Shown here one piece after another: positions 20,632 to 31,692 of a stretch of 64,000 nt of DNA. The stretch spans positions 558,001 through 622,000 of the forward strand of contig BEDY01000008.1 of the NCBI GenBank assembly GCA_002335605.1, written 5' to 3'. Under the pieces are notes generated by a model. The model ran no database searches. It saw only the letters and a list, made by a program, of their open reading frames with translations, and was not told where the DNA came from. Numbering within the stretch: position 1 is the stretch's first letter; the number at the start of each line of letters is the position of its first letter. This DNA comes from Prillingera fragicola (taxonomy: Eukaryota; Basidiomycota; Tremellomycetes; Trichosporonales; Trichosporonaceae). The position numbers and the translations under genes are program-made.

Positions 20632-21980
20632 CTAAGCCCTCGCCTTGGGCTTGCAGTCATCGGCCACTGTCTCCTTGACGAGCACCATGACGCGACCCTG
20701 CTCCTCGGGGCTAGATACAGAGTTGTCGTGCTCGTAGCTCACTCCAATAGCAAGCTTGTTGCCGTCGGGTGAGAAGCTCAGAGCAGAGATGGAAGTTGGG
20801 TAACGCGGGAACATGCGCATGCGCTTCTTGGCCGTGTGGTCCCACACTGACAGGATGCCGTCCGAGCCGCCAGAGACAAAGGTGTTGTGGCTGCGATGTC
20901 AGCACAAGCAAGAGGGCCATCAAGCTTACATAGGGTGGTACGCGAGGGCATTGATGGGGTAGACTTGCTCGACACCATCGACCGCCTGACGATGTGCACG
21001 GAACGCATACTTCTTAGCCTGGACACTTGGGTCCGGGTCAAAGTACTCGACAGCGATACGGCCCTCAATCGATGCTGATGCCCAGCCTGGTTATCAGCAC
21101 TGCCCATTACGGTCGACGTACCCTTGCCATCCGCCATGCAGGCAACACTCCTGGTGAGCATCTTGAGGGCGCTTTCGCGCGTGTGGTCGGCCTTCGCCTC
21201 ACGACCGGCCTTGGCTGCATCGGCCAGCTCATGAGCAGTGTAAACGTACACGTGGCGGTGAGCCATAGACACGAGCAGGCGCATGGTTGCCGTCGCAAAT
21301 GACAAGTTGTACACGCGTTCCGGCATTGGCGACGTCGAACGGAGAGGCTCCTCAGCGGACCTGCTTGTTAGTACGTTCTCACAGAAGAAGAAGCAGCATC
21401 AACTCACGGGTCCCACACCTTGATTGTCCTGTCCCATGAGCCGGTCACAAGAATGTCTATCATCAGCGGCGCACAAGATCAATCACCCACTGTGCTCCGG
21501 GATCCACACCATTGCGCTCACAGCGTCGTCATGCTTGCCGAGCACGCGGCACTCTCCCGTCGTAAAGTCCCACCTGTTGTCAGCATACCGTCGCGCACCG
21601 TGCACTCACTGTCGTACACGCCTGTCCAGGCCGCCGGAGAACGCGACGTTGGCCGAGGAGCCGAAGGTGACACTCAACACCGGCCGAGGGTGGGAGAAGC
21701 TGCAGCGTCAGCAAGTGCAATAGCAGAATGCATGTAGGCTACACACATTTGTGGCGGTGACGGTCCTGCATCCATAGAGTGCAGCTGGATTGTCTGCTTG
21801 TCAGTGAAGGCAAGACGGTGGTGCACATACAGAGTCCCAGCTTGCGACGAGGAGTTTGCTGCTGTCCGGCGACCACGCGAGCGCGGCAATGCCATCTGCA
21901 GGGGGTTGGAGAGAGACGTCACCTGCAGTGGTTAGGAGCAGTTCAAGGGTAGTATGCCTGAGATGCTTACCGGTCGCCAT
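20632..21980 (-). CDS. BUB3: spindle checkpoint WD40 protein Bub3
   Basis: A WD40 propeller protein that recruits Bub1/BubR1 to kinetochores. It starts MATGDVSLQPPADGIAALAW and has SWDSTIQLHS, VAFSGGLDRRVRQWDF, ILVTGSWDRTIKVWDP, then the Bub3-specific stretch ASIEGRIAVEYFDPDPS and KYAFRAHRQAVDGVEQVYP. NTFVSGGSDGILSVWD, RMFPRYPTSISALSFSPDG and a KPKARA end complete the match. The SIEGRxAVEY and RYPTSI motifs separate Bub3 from the related export factor Rae1/Gle2. I count eight short introns. It shares a 120-nt divergent start region with BRR6. Confidence 0.95.
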
Positions 21981-22100
21981 GGTGTTGAATGGAAAAGGAT
22001 GGGAGATGGATATGAGCCAAAGTTGAATTGTTGATCCAGTTGTTCTCGAATCTTGGTGTTTGATTTTCCACCGCAGCTACACATAAACACACCACCGACA
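21981..22100. promoter_or_regulatory. compact bidirectional promoter BUB3/BRR6
   Basis: Only 120 nt separate the two divergent start codons, so both core promoters and both leaders must fit here. No clear TATA box is seen. Confidence 0.5.
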
Positions 22101-23722
22101 ATGGTCTACGAGGCCCGCGACCGTTCCGCACCTATGGACGTCGATTCGTCGCACCCCTTGGGTCGTTTGGCAGAGTATGCTGTCAACGACGAGCCTCCCA
22201 AAAAGCGTAAGCACTCACCCCAGCGCCAGTCTCAACACTGCAGCTCTCACCCACTCCGGCGCCCACATTACTGACACCACAGGCCCGCACAGTGACCTCT
22301 CCTCCGGCCCCATGTCCAACCCCTTTGCCGAGCCCAGCAGCTACCGGTTTGGCCCCAACACTCCCTTTCTCTTCCACGCGCCCATCAGCATGCCTCCCGC
22401 TCCAAAGTTTGAGCCATACGACCCAAACAAGTGGGCCCGCGCAGACTTTGGGTTTGGCCGCGCGGCCACCGTTGCAGAGGCCGACGACGTGGAGATGAGC
22501 AACGGCTTTGACAGTCCTGCTCGGCCAAAGGCTGCGCGCAGTGGAAGCTCTAGTGGTGGTGCTGGCGTGGAAGGGGTGGCCACGTCGGCGGCGGCCGTCG
22601 CAGAAGCGCCCGGCACGCCGGCTGGAGAAGCACGCAAGATTGCTACTGGCGCAGTAACGCGTGTGCGTCGGAAACGCGAGAAGGCATGGCGCAGGCGTCG
22701 TGGACAGGAGACGGACAGCGAGGGCGAAGAGGTACGTATCACAGCTCGTGTTGTGTGCTGGTGGAGGCCGGGCGAGGCTGGTGCTGATGTATGGCGCTGA
22801 CACGTAAACAGGATGGACAGAAGGGCCCTCTACGCTCTATGCGCGGGGTGACAGGTCGCTCTGAGCACACCTACAACCTGCACATGGCTGCGCCGGCCGT
22901 CCAGCATTCTGAGATTCCTGCCATTCTGCTCGGGTGAGTGGCTCCGGGTGGCGACCGTTGCATGCCACCTCTGCGCAGCCCCTGCGCTGTGATGAGAGTC
23001 TACGTATGGGAGCTAACGTCTTTAGCTACGTTCAGTTTGTGTTCAACGCATCCCTGGTCGTGGGCTTTCTCTACATTGCTGTCCAGTTCGTCTTGGCTGT
23101 ACGCAACGACGTCAAGGACCGTATCGAGGAGTACTCTGTTGGTGCGTATGACACAGGCCTCAGTACTTAGGCTTGAAGAGGTGCTGACTAGTGCAGAAAT
23201 ATTGCAGGAAATTGCAGGCTGCACACAAGCTTACCTCACCAACCGCTGCGAGCCGTCGTTGCGAGTCCCTGCCATGTAAGTCGGCCATGCCCGTGCCGCG
23301 CTGACGATTGAAGGGAAGCCGCTTGCTATGCTTGGGAGACATGCATGAACCGCGACCCTACTGTCGTGGGCCGGGCACGAGTCGGCGCGGAAACCTTTGC
23401 AGGCGTGATCAACAGCTTTGTCGATCCAATCAGTTGGAAGACGATGGGCTTTACGCTTGTCACGTTGACTTTTCTCATTATTCTCACCAACTCGGCGCTC
23501 TTCAACCTGCGTGCCAAGCATCAGGCCCCTGCGCCTATTCAGAGCCAGGCTGCACACCCGCCAATGCCCATGGGACTGCAGGGAATGTACCCCCCACAAT
23601 ACGTGGGTCAGTATGCTGGGCAGGCTGCTCTCGGTGCGCCGATGCAAGGGCAGCCTGGGGCTACGCCTGGTGCTGAGACGGGCGGTTCTAGTAAGGCTCT
23701 TGGCTGGTTGAAGAAGTGGTAA
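22101..23722 (+). CDS. BRR6: nuclear envelope protein Brr6/Brl1
   Basis: An integral nuclear-envelope protein needed for nuclear pore assembly and membrane lipid balance. The N-terminal half is low complexity and includes a basic patch (TRVRRKREKAWRRRR). The Brr6/Brl1 core then follows: HSEIPAILLGYVQFVFNAS, a first helix (VVGFLYIAVQFVLAVRNDV), and the luminal segment with conserved Cys (AGCTQAYLTNRCEPS, EAACYAWETCMNRDP). The second helix is WKTMGFTLVTLTFLIILTN. The four Cys expected to form two disulfides are present. A Met/Gln/Pro-rich C-terminal tail ends LGWLKKW. Five short introns. I chose the ATG at 22101, in good context, over an in-frame upstream start at 22053. Confidence 0.93.
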
Positions 23723-24147
23723 CACTGTTGCATAGGGCTTTGAATGCTGGTGGAAGGTAGTGCATGGATACATTTGTTGCATGAGCTTGTCAATATTTGC
23801 CACTTTGACCGGCCAAGCAAGGGCTGCCAGGTTGCCAGACTATGACGGCGGCGTGGGTTGGACGACGGCGCCGCCCGCTTGGGTTGTCCGGCGCCAACAT
23901 ACATTCTCCATCATCCTTACTCTCTACCGCTTCTATACAACTCGTCACTACGCTACAGCAGCTACCGTGCATCCTCACTACACCGACGAGACCGCCGACT
24001 CAGCCCGGCTCCACCTGCACGCCCTTGCCCTGCGGTCGTGTCAACTGCTCAGCCTCCGCGAACACCACTTCATCCTATCAATCCTCGACTTGCCCTCACA
24101 TCACTCGTTTCCACAGAGACTTACCTCCTCGACTCCACGCGTAAATC
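23723..24147. other. intergenic, BRR6 to ATG18
   Basis: 425 nt; pyrimidine-rich plus strand towards ATG18, which fits a promoter and leader. No coding feature supported. Confidence 0.5.
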
Positions 24148-25692
24148 ATGGCTCCAAGCTCAAAGCGCCATCCAGACCTCCTGGTACGTACCCAGTGCGG
24201 CTGCGCAGCCCAACCGCCCACCACGCCACCGAATCGGCGGCGGCATCCCCATAGGCCGTGTAACAACGACATCTCACTGACACCACCACAGTGCTGCAAC
24301 TTCAATCAGGATTTCTCGTGCATTGCCGTTGGTCACAAGAAGGGATATGCTATTATCAACTGTGACCCGTACGGCAAGATTCATTCGAAGAGTGCGTCCA
24401 GAAGTGCCAGCAACCGACCTCGAGAAGCCCCGTGCTGACTCACTCCAGATGACCAGGGGGCGACAGGCGTTGTCGAGATGCTATTCTGCACCTCGCTAGT
24501 TGCGCTCGTAGGTGCACCAGACACGCAGCCGAGTAACTCGCCTCGCAAGCTGCAGATTGTCAACACAAAGGTAGGGTACCTCCATGCAGAGCGGCCACTG
24601 ACACGCCCAGCGGCAATCGACCATCTGCGAGCTGATCTTTCCGTCATCAGTGCTGGCGGTCCGGATGAACCGCAAGCGCTTGATTGTGGTTCTCGAGAAT
24701 GAGATTTACATCTACGACATTTCGACAATGAAGTTGCTGCACACCATAGAGACTGGGCCAAACCCCAACGCGGTGTGCGCATTGTCATCGAGCAGCGACA
24801 ACTCGTTCCTTGCCTACCCTTCGCCAGCGCCGTCACCAGCAAGTGCAAGCCTGAGCTCGTCGGATGTGCCTCCAGCACCGCCTGCACCCACAACAGGCGA
24901 TGTGCTCATCTTTGACACGCTCAAGCTGGCTGCGGTGAATGTGATCCAGGCGCACAAGACGCCGATCGCCGCGCTGTCGCTCAACTCTACGGGCACGATG
25001 CTTGCTACAGCCAGTGATAAGGGTACGGTTGTGCGCGTCTTTTCTGTCCCAGACGCCAAGAAGCTTTGGCAGTTCCGGCGTGGAAGCAGCGGCGCCCACA
25101 TCTTTAGCATGAACTTCAACCTCACCAGCACGCTCCTGGCAGTCAGCAGTGACACGTCTACCATCCACATTTACCGCCTTGCCAACGCGCGCAAAGGGTC
25201 GCCAGAGGGATCGCCGCCTTCTCCGCCAGCGTCTGCATCCTCAGGAGGCTTTGAGGCGTCAACCTCGAGCGATGGACCAGGTTCACCAACCGGCGGTCCG
25301 AACTTGCCGTCGACTCACTCTGCCGCCTCCTCCCTCCGCCGCAGGTCTTACCACCTTGGCAAGAGCCTTCTCGGTGGTGCTGGCACCTACTTGCCCAAGG
25401 GTGTCACGGAGATGTGGGAGCCCCAGCGTGACTTTGCATTCATCAAGCTCAAGAGCGACAAGGTTGGCGTCCGCACCGTCGTCGGCATGAGTAGTACCCT
25501 GCCCCAGGTCATGGTCATCAGTGCCGACGGGTGGTTTACCGCCTACAACATTGACTTGGAGAATGGAGGCGAGTGTGCCCTCGTAAAGGAGTTCAAGTGA
25601 GTGGACGAGCGTCCCAATAGCGAACCTGCCAATGCTAACTTCTTAGCCTCCTCAGCAACGAAGACACGCTCGGCTCGGGCGGAGGAGAGTAG
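24148..25692 (+). CDS. ATG18: PROPPIN autophagy protein Atg18
   Basis: A seven-bladed WD40 protein that binds PI3P and PI(3,5)P2 in autophagy and vacuole size control. Family marks are [48 protein letters not shown], and LFDTLKL-type blade text ([19 protein letters not shown]). [19 protein letters not shown] and the lipid-binding [13 protein letters not shown] (FRRG) follow. A Pro/Ser-rich insertion of about 70 residues sits in the loop after HIYRLANAR, followed by [26 protein letters not shown]. The last exon, after an intron ending at about 25647, adds [14 protein letters not shown] and the stop at 25690. Start ATG 24148 lies in AAATC ATG G context. Five exons are inferred. The FRRG motif makes the identification secure; Atg18 rather than Hsv2 is judged from length and the loop. 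Confidence 0.94.
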
Positions 25693-26043
25693 TGTATGGG
25701 TAGCATTTGGAATCTCACGTCGTCGCTGTCTTGCACGCAAGTGCATGTGGGCAGCTGGACGGTCCTTGAAGAGGAGGCCGCGGAAGGTATGCCATGGCTG
25801 CACGCCGCTGGCTGCGTCATGTACTGGTGGTACCAAGCATAATGATTTTGTCTCTGGCGCGCCGTGCATCTGCGCTAATGAGCCCCGTGCTCTGCTGCCT
25901 GTTCATTCGTTGTGTGCCACTAATATACATGTTTTATCTTGAAGGTGTTCGTATGCAAACTACAACATCTAATCATTTTTGCGGCGGCGCGTGATGTGCG
26001 CGCGCCAGCGCTTTTCTTCTTTCCTCCACGTCACGTTAACGTC
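25693..26043. other. convergent intergenic, ATG18/MET2
   Basis: 351 nt between two 3' ends. No coding feature or RNA recognised. Confidence 0.5.
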
Positions 26044-27864
26044 CTAGTGCAGGAAGCCACGGATGGCACCACCGACGTTCTGCTTGTCGAGCAGGAACGT
26101 GTCGTGGCCCCAGACACCGCCGAGCTCGTAGTAGGTCACGTTGCGGTTGCCCGAGAGCTTGAGCGCATCAGCGAGCTCGCGCTGCTGCTCAACGCTGAAG
26201 AGGACGTCACTCTGGACACCGAGGACGAGGGCGGGAATGTCGCGGAGGCGCTGGAGACCAGCGGCGAGTTCGGGAAGATGCGGCGACTTGGAGGTGGGGA
26301 TGAAACGCTCTTTGGTCTTGGTGGCGGCCGCCGCTGCGTCGGCGTCGGGCGCGACGGTACCCGGGCGAGGGGAGGGCGCGCGGTCTGCAGAGGGAGCAGA
26401 GGCCGAGACGGCGGGTGGGTCTGATGGAAGGGGGAAGGGAGCGGCACCGGGGTACGCCTCGTTGAACTGATTGGCCAGGTCGGTGAGGGCTGGGGCGGTC
26501 ATGTCGAACAGGTCCATGGCCTTGGACAGGTAGATGAGACTGTTGGCGTCATAGGTCAGGCAGAAGCGCTCGCCCTGGTGGTCGAGGTAGGTCTCGATGA
26601 GAAAGTCGGGGGAGAGCGAGGGGGTAGCGGCCGTGCCGTTCTTCTCAGCCTTCTCGGCGCTCAACATGCGGCGGCCGAAACGTTGCTCCCATTCGGGTCC
26701 GGAGCGGTACGTAATGGTCGCGATCTGACGCGCGAGCTTCATACCCTCGTGAGGGGGAACACCATCGTAATAGAAGCCACGGTTCCAGTTGGGGTCGGCC
26801 ATAAGCACCGAACGTTGGGCGTAGCGCATGCCGACACCATTGAGGCCAGAGCGGCCAGTGGCGGAGATCGAGGCAACGCGGCCGACACGCTCAGGAGCGA
26901 GGTATGCCATCGAGAGCGACGACATGCCGCCCATGCTCGAGCCGATCGAGGCGTACACCTTGTCAATGCCAAGGTAGTCGAGCAGGCTGAGCTGTGCGCG
27001 CGTCATGTCGTGCACCGACAGGAGGGGGAAGCGGGTCGCCCAGCGGACATGTCCGTCTCCGGGAGGGTACGGCGATGATGGGCCAGTCGAGCCAAAGCAG
27101 CCGCCAAGGACGTTGGTGCAAATGACAAAGAACCGGTCGGTGTCGATAGACTTGCCCGGGCCGACAAAATCTTCCCACCATCCAGGCTTGGATGATGTCT
27201 CGGGCGCAACATCGTTACCGCCCGAGGCGACGTGCGATGACGCCGAGAGACCAGTGTGAAGGATGATTGCGTTGTCGCGTGCGGCGTTCAGTGTTCCCCA
27301 GGTCTCGTATGCGATCTGGAAAGGAGGAAGCGCAGTGTCAGAGTAGACAAGAGGGAGAGCCTCAATAGAGTGGTAGTGGAGTGTCGTGGGTGGGGGCTGA
27401 GAGGTTAGTTCACAAGTTGCACAAGTGTGGTGCCGACTTACAATGTAGCACGCCTCGGCCTCGCCTTCAACGGCCTTGGTCCCCTCGAGAGTGTTCTCCT
27501 GGTCGCGCAACACCTTGTCGCGGCGGCTCATTTCCTCTGCCGCAGCTGCGCGTTGCTCGGGCGTACCCTCTTCAGTACCTGGGTTGATGCGGTTACGGCC
27601 CAGGCCGAGAATGTCATTTGCGCGAGGAGCGACACCCGATGTCAAGCCAAAGCCTCCTGGCGAAAAGCTAGGCTGGCGACGACGGGGAATCTGAGGTGCA
27701 ACGGGGGGCATGAATGGCGGCTTGACAGACCCGCTGGGGGCCTCGGTTGCCTGAGCCCATGCCGCGCTGTCCAGGTGGAGTTTGGAGAGGTGGGGTTTGC
27801 GGGGGAGGATCCTGGGCTTTGGTGGTGCTGATGGCAGATGGAGTGAGCGAGGCTTTGGCGGCAT
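26044..27864 (-). CDS. MET2: homoserine O-acetyltransferase
   Basis: An alpha/beta hydrolase that acetylates homoserine with acetyl-CoA in methionine synthesis. Core motifs are FQIAYETWGTLNAARDNAI, FVICTNVLGGCFGSTGP, and the nucleophile elbow GSSMGGMSSLSMAYL. WNRGFYYDGVPPHEGMKLAR follows, then the C-terminal Asp and His in VLGVQSDVLFS and GVWGHDTFLLD. The open frame hides a 45-nt stop-free intron (27397-27441) with a CTAAC branch. The protein is long for the family. About 140 residues precede the core, Pro/Arg-rich at first and then charged (TPEQRAAAAEEMSRRDK). An Ala/Pro/Ser insertion lies before FIPTSKSPHLPEL. Enzyme identity is firm; the role of the N-terminal extension is unknown. Confidence 0.95.
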   Translation of the reverse strand: MPPKPRSLHLPSAPPKPRILPRKPHLSKLHLDSAAWAQATEAPSGSVKPPFMPPVAPQIPRRRQPSFSPGGFGLTSGVAPRANDILGLGRNRINPGTEEGTPEQRAAAAEEMSRRDKVLRDQENTLEGTKAVEGEAEACYIVSRHHTCATCELTSQPPPTTLHYHSIEALPLVYSDTALPPFQIAYETWGTLNAARDNAIILHTGLSASSHVASGGNDVAPETSSKPGWWEDFVGPGKSIDTDRFFVICTNVLGGCFGSTGPSSPYPPGDGHVRWATRFPLLSVHDMTRAQLSLLDYLGIDKVYASIGSSMGGMSSLSMAYLAPERVGRVASISATGRSGLNGVGMRYAQRSVLMADPNWNRGFYYDGVPPHEGMKLARQIATITYRSGPEWEQRFGRRMLSAEKAEKNGTAATPSLSPDFLIETYLDHQGERFCLTYDANSLIYLSKAMDLFDMTAPALTDLANQFNEAYPGAAPFPLPSDPPAVSASAPSADRAPSPRPGTVAPDADAAAAATKTKERFIPTSKSPHLPELAAGLQRLRDIPALVLGVQSDVLFSVEQQRELADALKLSGNRNVTYYELGGVWGHDTFLLDKQNVGGAIRGFLH

Positions 27865-28416
27865 TGTTGAAAGACTTGTGCCGGGTGAGGAGGATAGTGA
27901 GTGGAATCACAAGAGATGGGAGAGACGAGGCGGGGTCAGCTATGTAAGATGCATATGAGCAAGCGGCGAGGCGAGGCTTGCCAGTCTGCCTGCCAGCTGC
28001 CAGGAGCAGCCATGGCTGATGGTGGTGATGTGATGGTTTGTCAGGCAACTGTACTCCGAACTGCAACGATGGCGTGCTTTATCGAAATCCAGGCACAATA
28101 TCTGAAAAATGCAGTCATTGTCTGGGGTCTCCACACAACGCATACTAGGCAACTACACAGTCATTGCAGCCACCACCCACTTGCATGTACAGACCAGCTC
28201 CTGCCAGCCCATACTGTATGTCCCGTTGTGCATTGTTGCTGTACGTGCCTCGGCTCAGATCGCTCAGATGCACAAGGTGAACAGAACCGCAGTCGTCCAG
28301 ATGATGGAAATCAATCACAGAGTGGCAAAATGACGAGCTCACTCCCTCGCCTCCCTCGCCAGCCCTGACGGATCTCGGTATAACCAGCTGGCGGCCTAAG
28401 CAAAACAAAAAAGAAA
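27865..28416. other. MET2 upstream region
   Basis: Between the MET2 start and a tRNA gene. Short frames only. It should contain the MET2 promoter. The last bases next to 28417 (a T-rich run on the minus strand) are the tRNA terminator. Confidence 0.5.
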
Positions 28417-28497
28417 CGACATTGGCATGATTCGAACATGCGCTCCCGAAGGAAATTGATTTCGAGTCAATCGCGTTAACCACTCCGCCACAATGCC
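28417..28497 (-). tRNA. tRNA-Ser(CGA)
   Basis: Read on the minus strand, an 81-nt type II tRNA folds cleanly. The acceptor stem GGCATTG pairs with CAATGTC (one G-U), with discriminator G as expected for Ser. The D arm is GCGGAGTGGTTAACGC and the anticodon stem is ATTGA/TCAAT. The loop CTCGAAA has anticodon CGA after U33. A long variable arm and the T arm GCATG-TTCGAAT-CATGC complete the fold. A T run (TTTCTTTTTTG) follows as a Pol III terminator. No intron interrupts it, whereas the Saccharomyces gene for this isoacceptor has one. Confidence 0.95.
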
Positions 28498-28970
28498 TAT
28501 GATCTTGGATTCATCAAGCAAGATTTTGACGGGTTTGTGAGAGGTGTATTCTCCCCAAGGAGGAAGTCCGACAATCCCCAAGTCACAAATTCGCTGTGCA
28601 GTCCATGTCTCCGGCCTGAAGAAAGCTCTGGGCCGGTGTCAAGGTGATGAATGTACACTCACCCGACGCAAAGAACCATTTGCTCTGGAGGAAGTGGCTG
28701 TTGTTCGCTTCGTCAACGAGCTGCCTGCTGATCAAAGGACCACGTTCCTCAACGAGGTGATAGCCGACGAAAGAATCATAATTTTTGAATGACAAACGAC
28801 CGTTTACGCCTGTTCGCCTGGTCTCCCAATACCAACGAGCGGTAGTAACAGAAACTGTAGACAAACGGTGCCACATCCTACTATCAGATTGCAACTTCAG
28901 GCACTAACTCAGGCACAAGCAGATGCGCGTTGACAGCAACCTCGCCAACTGTGTCTCCTCTTCAACAACC
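28498..28970. other. AFG1 upstream region
   Basis: 473 nt between the tRNA and AFG1. Opposed frames at 28544-28792 (+) and 28583-28894 (-) look peptide-like but match nothing I know and lack a convincing gene structure. Presumed promoter. Confidence 0.4.
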
Positions 28971-31380
28971 ATGAGGAGGTTGGCGACGGGCAGGCTTCAC
29001 CGAGCCTTTCTCGCCGCACCATCTACTCGACCATGTGTCTTGCACTTTGTGCGGCAGCCCCATATCGGCAACACGCGCCTGCTCTCAACTAGCCTGGCCC
29101 CACAGTCAATGCTCCAACCGGGACCAACGTCGAACCTACCCGTTCAAACCGACCTGCTCCAAGTCTACCGCAGTCTAGTCAGCACAGGAAGGCTATCATG
29201 GGATGACGAGCAAGTCCGGGTAGTCATGCGGGTGAGCTTCCCTCCTTCTCTCCTCCCACTGACGACAGCTACGACACCTCATCAAGGAGCTGGAACAATA
29301 CGAACCCCCGCTCGATCTGCTCGCCAAGCTTGGGCCGACACCGCCACGGCAGCTCACGCAGTCGTGGTGGCGTCCGGGGGCTCGAAGAGCCGCGCGTGCG
29401 GCTGGGGTCGGGCTCGGAAATAGCGAGCGGGAGCACGCGCTTGTGAAGGTGCTGAGCGGTGAAGAGGAGATTGCGTCACTCACGACTCCACAGGTTCGTA
29501 TCTGACGAGACAGAGCTGACGCCGTAGGGCATACTTCTCACTGGCCCACCAGGATCCGGAAAGTCACTAATGCTGTCGCTTGCTTTCAACGCGCTCCCCA
29601 CTCCTCACAAGGCCCGACACCACTATCACGCTTTCACGTTGGGAATATATCAGCGCGTGTTCAATGAGATGGAGCGACGGCGTGCTGCTACCCCGCTGGG
29701 CGCGGCGCAGCGGAACAAGGAACTTGCTGGAGCGCGTGGGTGGAGGGCTGTGTTTGCTGCTGGGCGGTGGAAGGAAGGAGCGGACGTCGATCTGGCCGAG
29801 ACACAGACGGGGTACGATGATCCCAGGGACACGATCCCGTTCGTCAGTGAGTTGCCGAAACGAGAACGGAGCTGACGCTCAGTTGCCAAAGAGATGATTC
29901 TCGAGTATCACATTCTCTAGTACGCGAACGTTCCTGACCTTGCTGACAGCAGCTTTGACGAGCTCCAACTGCTCGACGCTTCGAGCGCCGCTCTCCTCCG
30001 TGACGTACTAAGCTGGTACTGGCGCCTAGGCGGCGTCATTCTGGCGTGTTCTGTAAGCTGTTGTCAAATTACAGCGGCTGACAACAGAACCGCGTCCCAG
30101 ACGATCTGTACCACCATGGAGTTCAGAAGGAGCGCATGGCGGGTTTCCTCGACGCACTAAAGGCTCGCTGCGAAACAGTCGAGCTCGATGGCGGACGAGA
30201 CTGGCGCCGAAAGGACGACGACCGCCCTCCGGAGGTGTCACCGTGGCTTGCCCTTGGGGACACCTCATTTGAGACCGCATGGACGGGGCTGGATGCACAA
30301 GAGACATCGCGCGAGCTCGTCGTGTACGGCCGCCGGGTGCCCGTGCCGGCTACCAAGGGTGATGCCGCGCGGTTCCCATTCGCTGATCTCTGCGAGACGC
30401 CTTTGGGTCCCGCCGACTATATCACACTGGCATCGACATTTGAGACATTCTACATTGACGACATTCCTGTCCTCCTCTTGAAACACAAGAATGAGGCGCG
30501 GCGGCTTATCAACCTCATTGACGCTCTGTGTAAGTCATTAACTCGAGCTCCAGCTAACCCTCAGATGAATCAAAATGTAAGATTGTGGCGCGCGCTGCCG
30601 CCCGCCCGGAGCACCTCTTCTTCCCCGACGCGCTCGACCCGACACTGGACCCAGAGCATCACGGCCTTCAAGACCGGCACGATTCGATGCTGGCCGAGTC
30701 GCTGTCCGAGTCACTCGGCGCGCAGCCCCGCGCAAACGTGAGCTTGTACAACCCGCGGACGCGAGAGCAGCGTGAAATGCAAGACCGCGCCGACTTGGGC
30801 TCGAGTTTTGCCGTCTCGTCCATCTTTACCGGCGAGGACGAGCGGTTTGCCTACGTGCGTATCCAACGCTTTCTCTGGCGCTGACGAGCAGAAACGGGCT
30901 GTTTCCCGCCTGATTGAAATGACCACATCGCCCGCCTACGCTGCCGAGCCTTGGACGCCGCTCGGCGCCGGTGCACGTGGTTGGGAGGCGCACGACGGCA
31001 GTGAGCCCACCTCGGCAGCGCAGAGGAGCAGCCCGCATGTTGATATGCGCTTCGGCCTGTCGCAGGGTGATGATGCGTTTGCACGGGAGAGTGGCGCGGC
31101 GGGGGCCGAGTTGGCGGCTCCGCCAGAGCCCGTGGCGCGTCCTGACGTGGCAAAGGCCGAAGAATCCGCAGAGAAGAATGCTCGCGATAGCAATGACGGT
31201 GTGACGCCTGGTCCTCGCGAGGGCGCGCCTCGTATTGCTGACGTGCATGCGTGGGGCGTAGAGGAACGGTGGGGCAAGAAGGCTGGGCGGTGGGGGAGGG
31301 GTGCGAGTGCTTTTGAAGACGGCAATGGTCGGCCAGGAGTCGACGAGGATGAGCATGATACGCCGAAGCGGGGTAAGTGA
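28971..31380 (+). CDS. AFG1: mitochondrial AAA+ ATPase Afg1 (LACE1/AFG1L)
   Basis: An ATPase implicated in mitochondrial protein quality control. It starts MRRLATGRLHRAFLAAPS, a presequence. Marks in order are RLSWDDEQVRVV, LRHLIKELEQYEPP, Walker A in GILLTGPPGSGKSLMLSL, HYHAFTLGIYQRVF, and Walker B in HILYFDELQLLD. LSWYWRLGGVILACSNRVP, the ETSRELVVYGRRVPVPAT segment and FETFYIDDIPVLLLKHKNEA follow, then KRAVSRLIEMTT and the C-terminal DVHAWGVEERWGKKAGRWG. Seven or so introns of 33-45 nt, mostly with GCTGAC branch sites. I use ATG 28971; an in-frame ATG at 28923 exists but gives a less typical presequence. A long acidic/Ala-rich insertion precedes the C-terminal motif. The stop at 31378 could be replaced by an alternative last splice; the effect would be only a residue or two. 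Confidence 0.94.
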
Positions 31381-31692
31381 TAGACGCGTAGAGGTGGCGA
31401 GTAGCAGAGTCATTGCATGTATGATGTTTGCGCAGAGTAAGCACCATGTACATCTCGCCAAGACGACACGGACGCCACAGTTGTGTCGGACAGCATGGCC
31501 AAGACGCGTAGACGCGCCGAGCATGTCTCATTTGGCCATGTGCTTTTGCTTTTGGGTGGGCTCGTGCGCTCGTGCCTGGCCATTCGCCGCTAGGCCGCTA
31601 GACGCTTGCCGCTTGCGATCGGGCAGTGACGACCTATGCCCTCCTCTTCTCGCTTGGGTATCCACTTCGACATTTCCCACTCTCTCATCACA
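31381..31692. other. intergenic, AFG1 to orphan membrane gene
   Basis: 312 nt, no feature recognised beyond presumed 3' end and promoter. Confidence 0.4.

Noticed and set aside
28544..28894. Opposed frames of 82 and 103 codons beside tRNA-Ser
   Set aside because: Mutually overlapping, no homology, likely promoter of AFG1.
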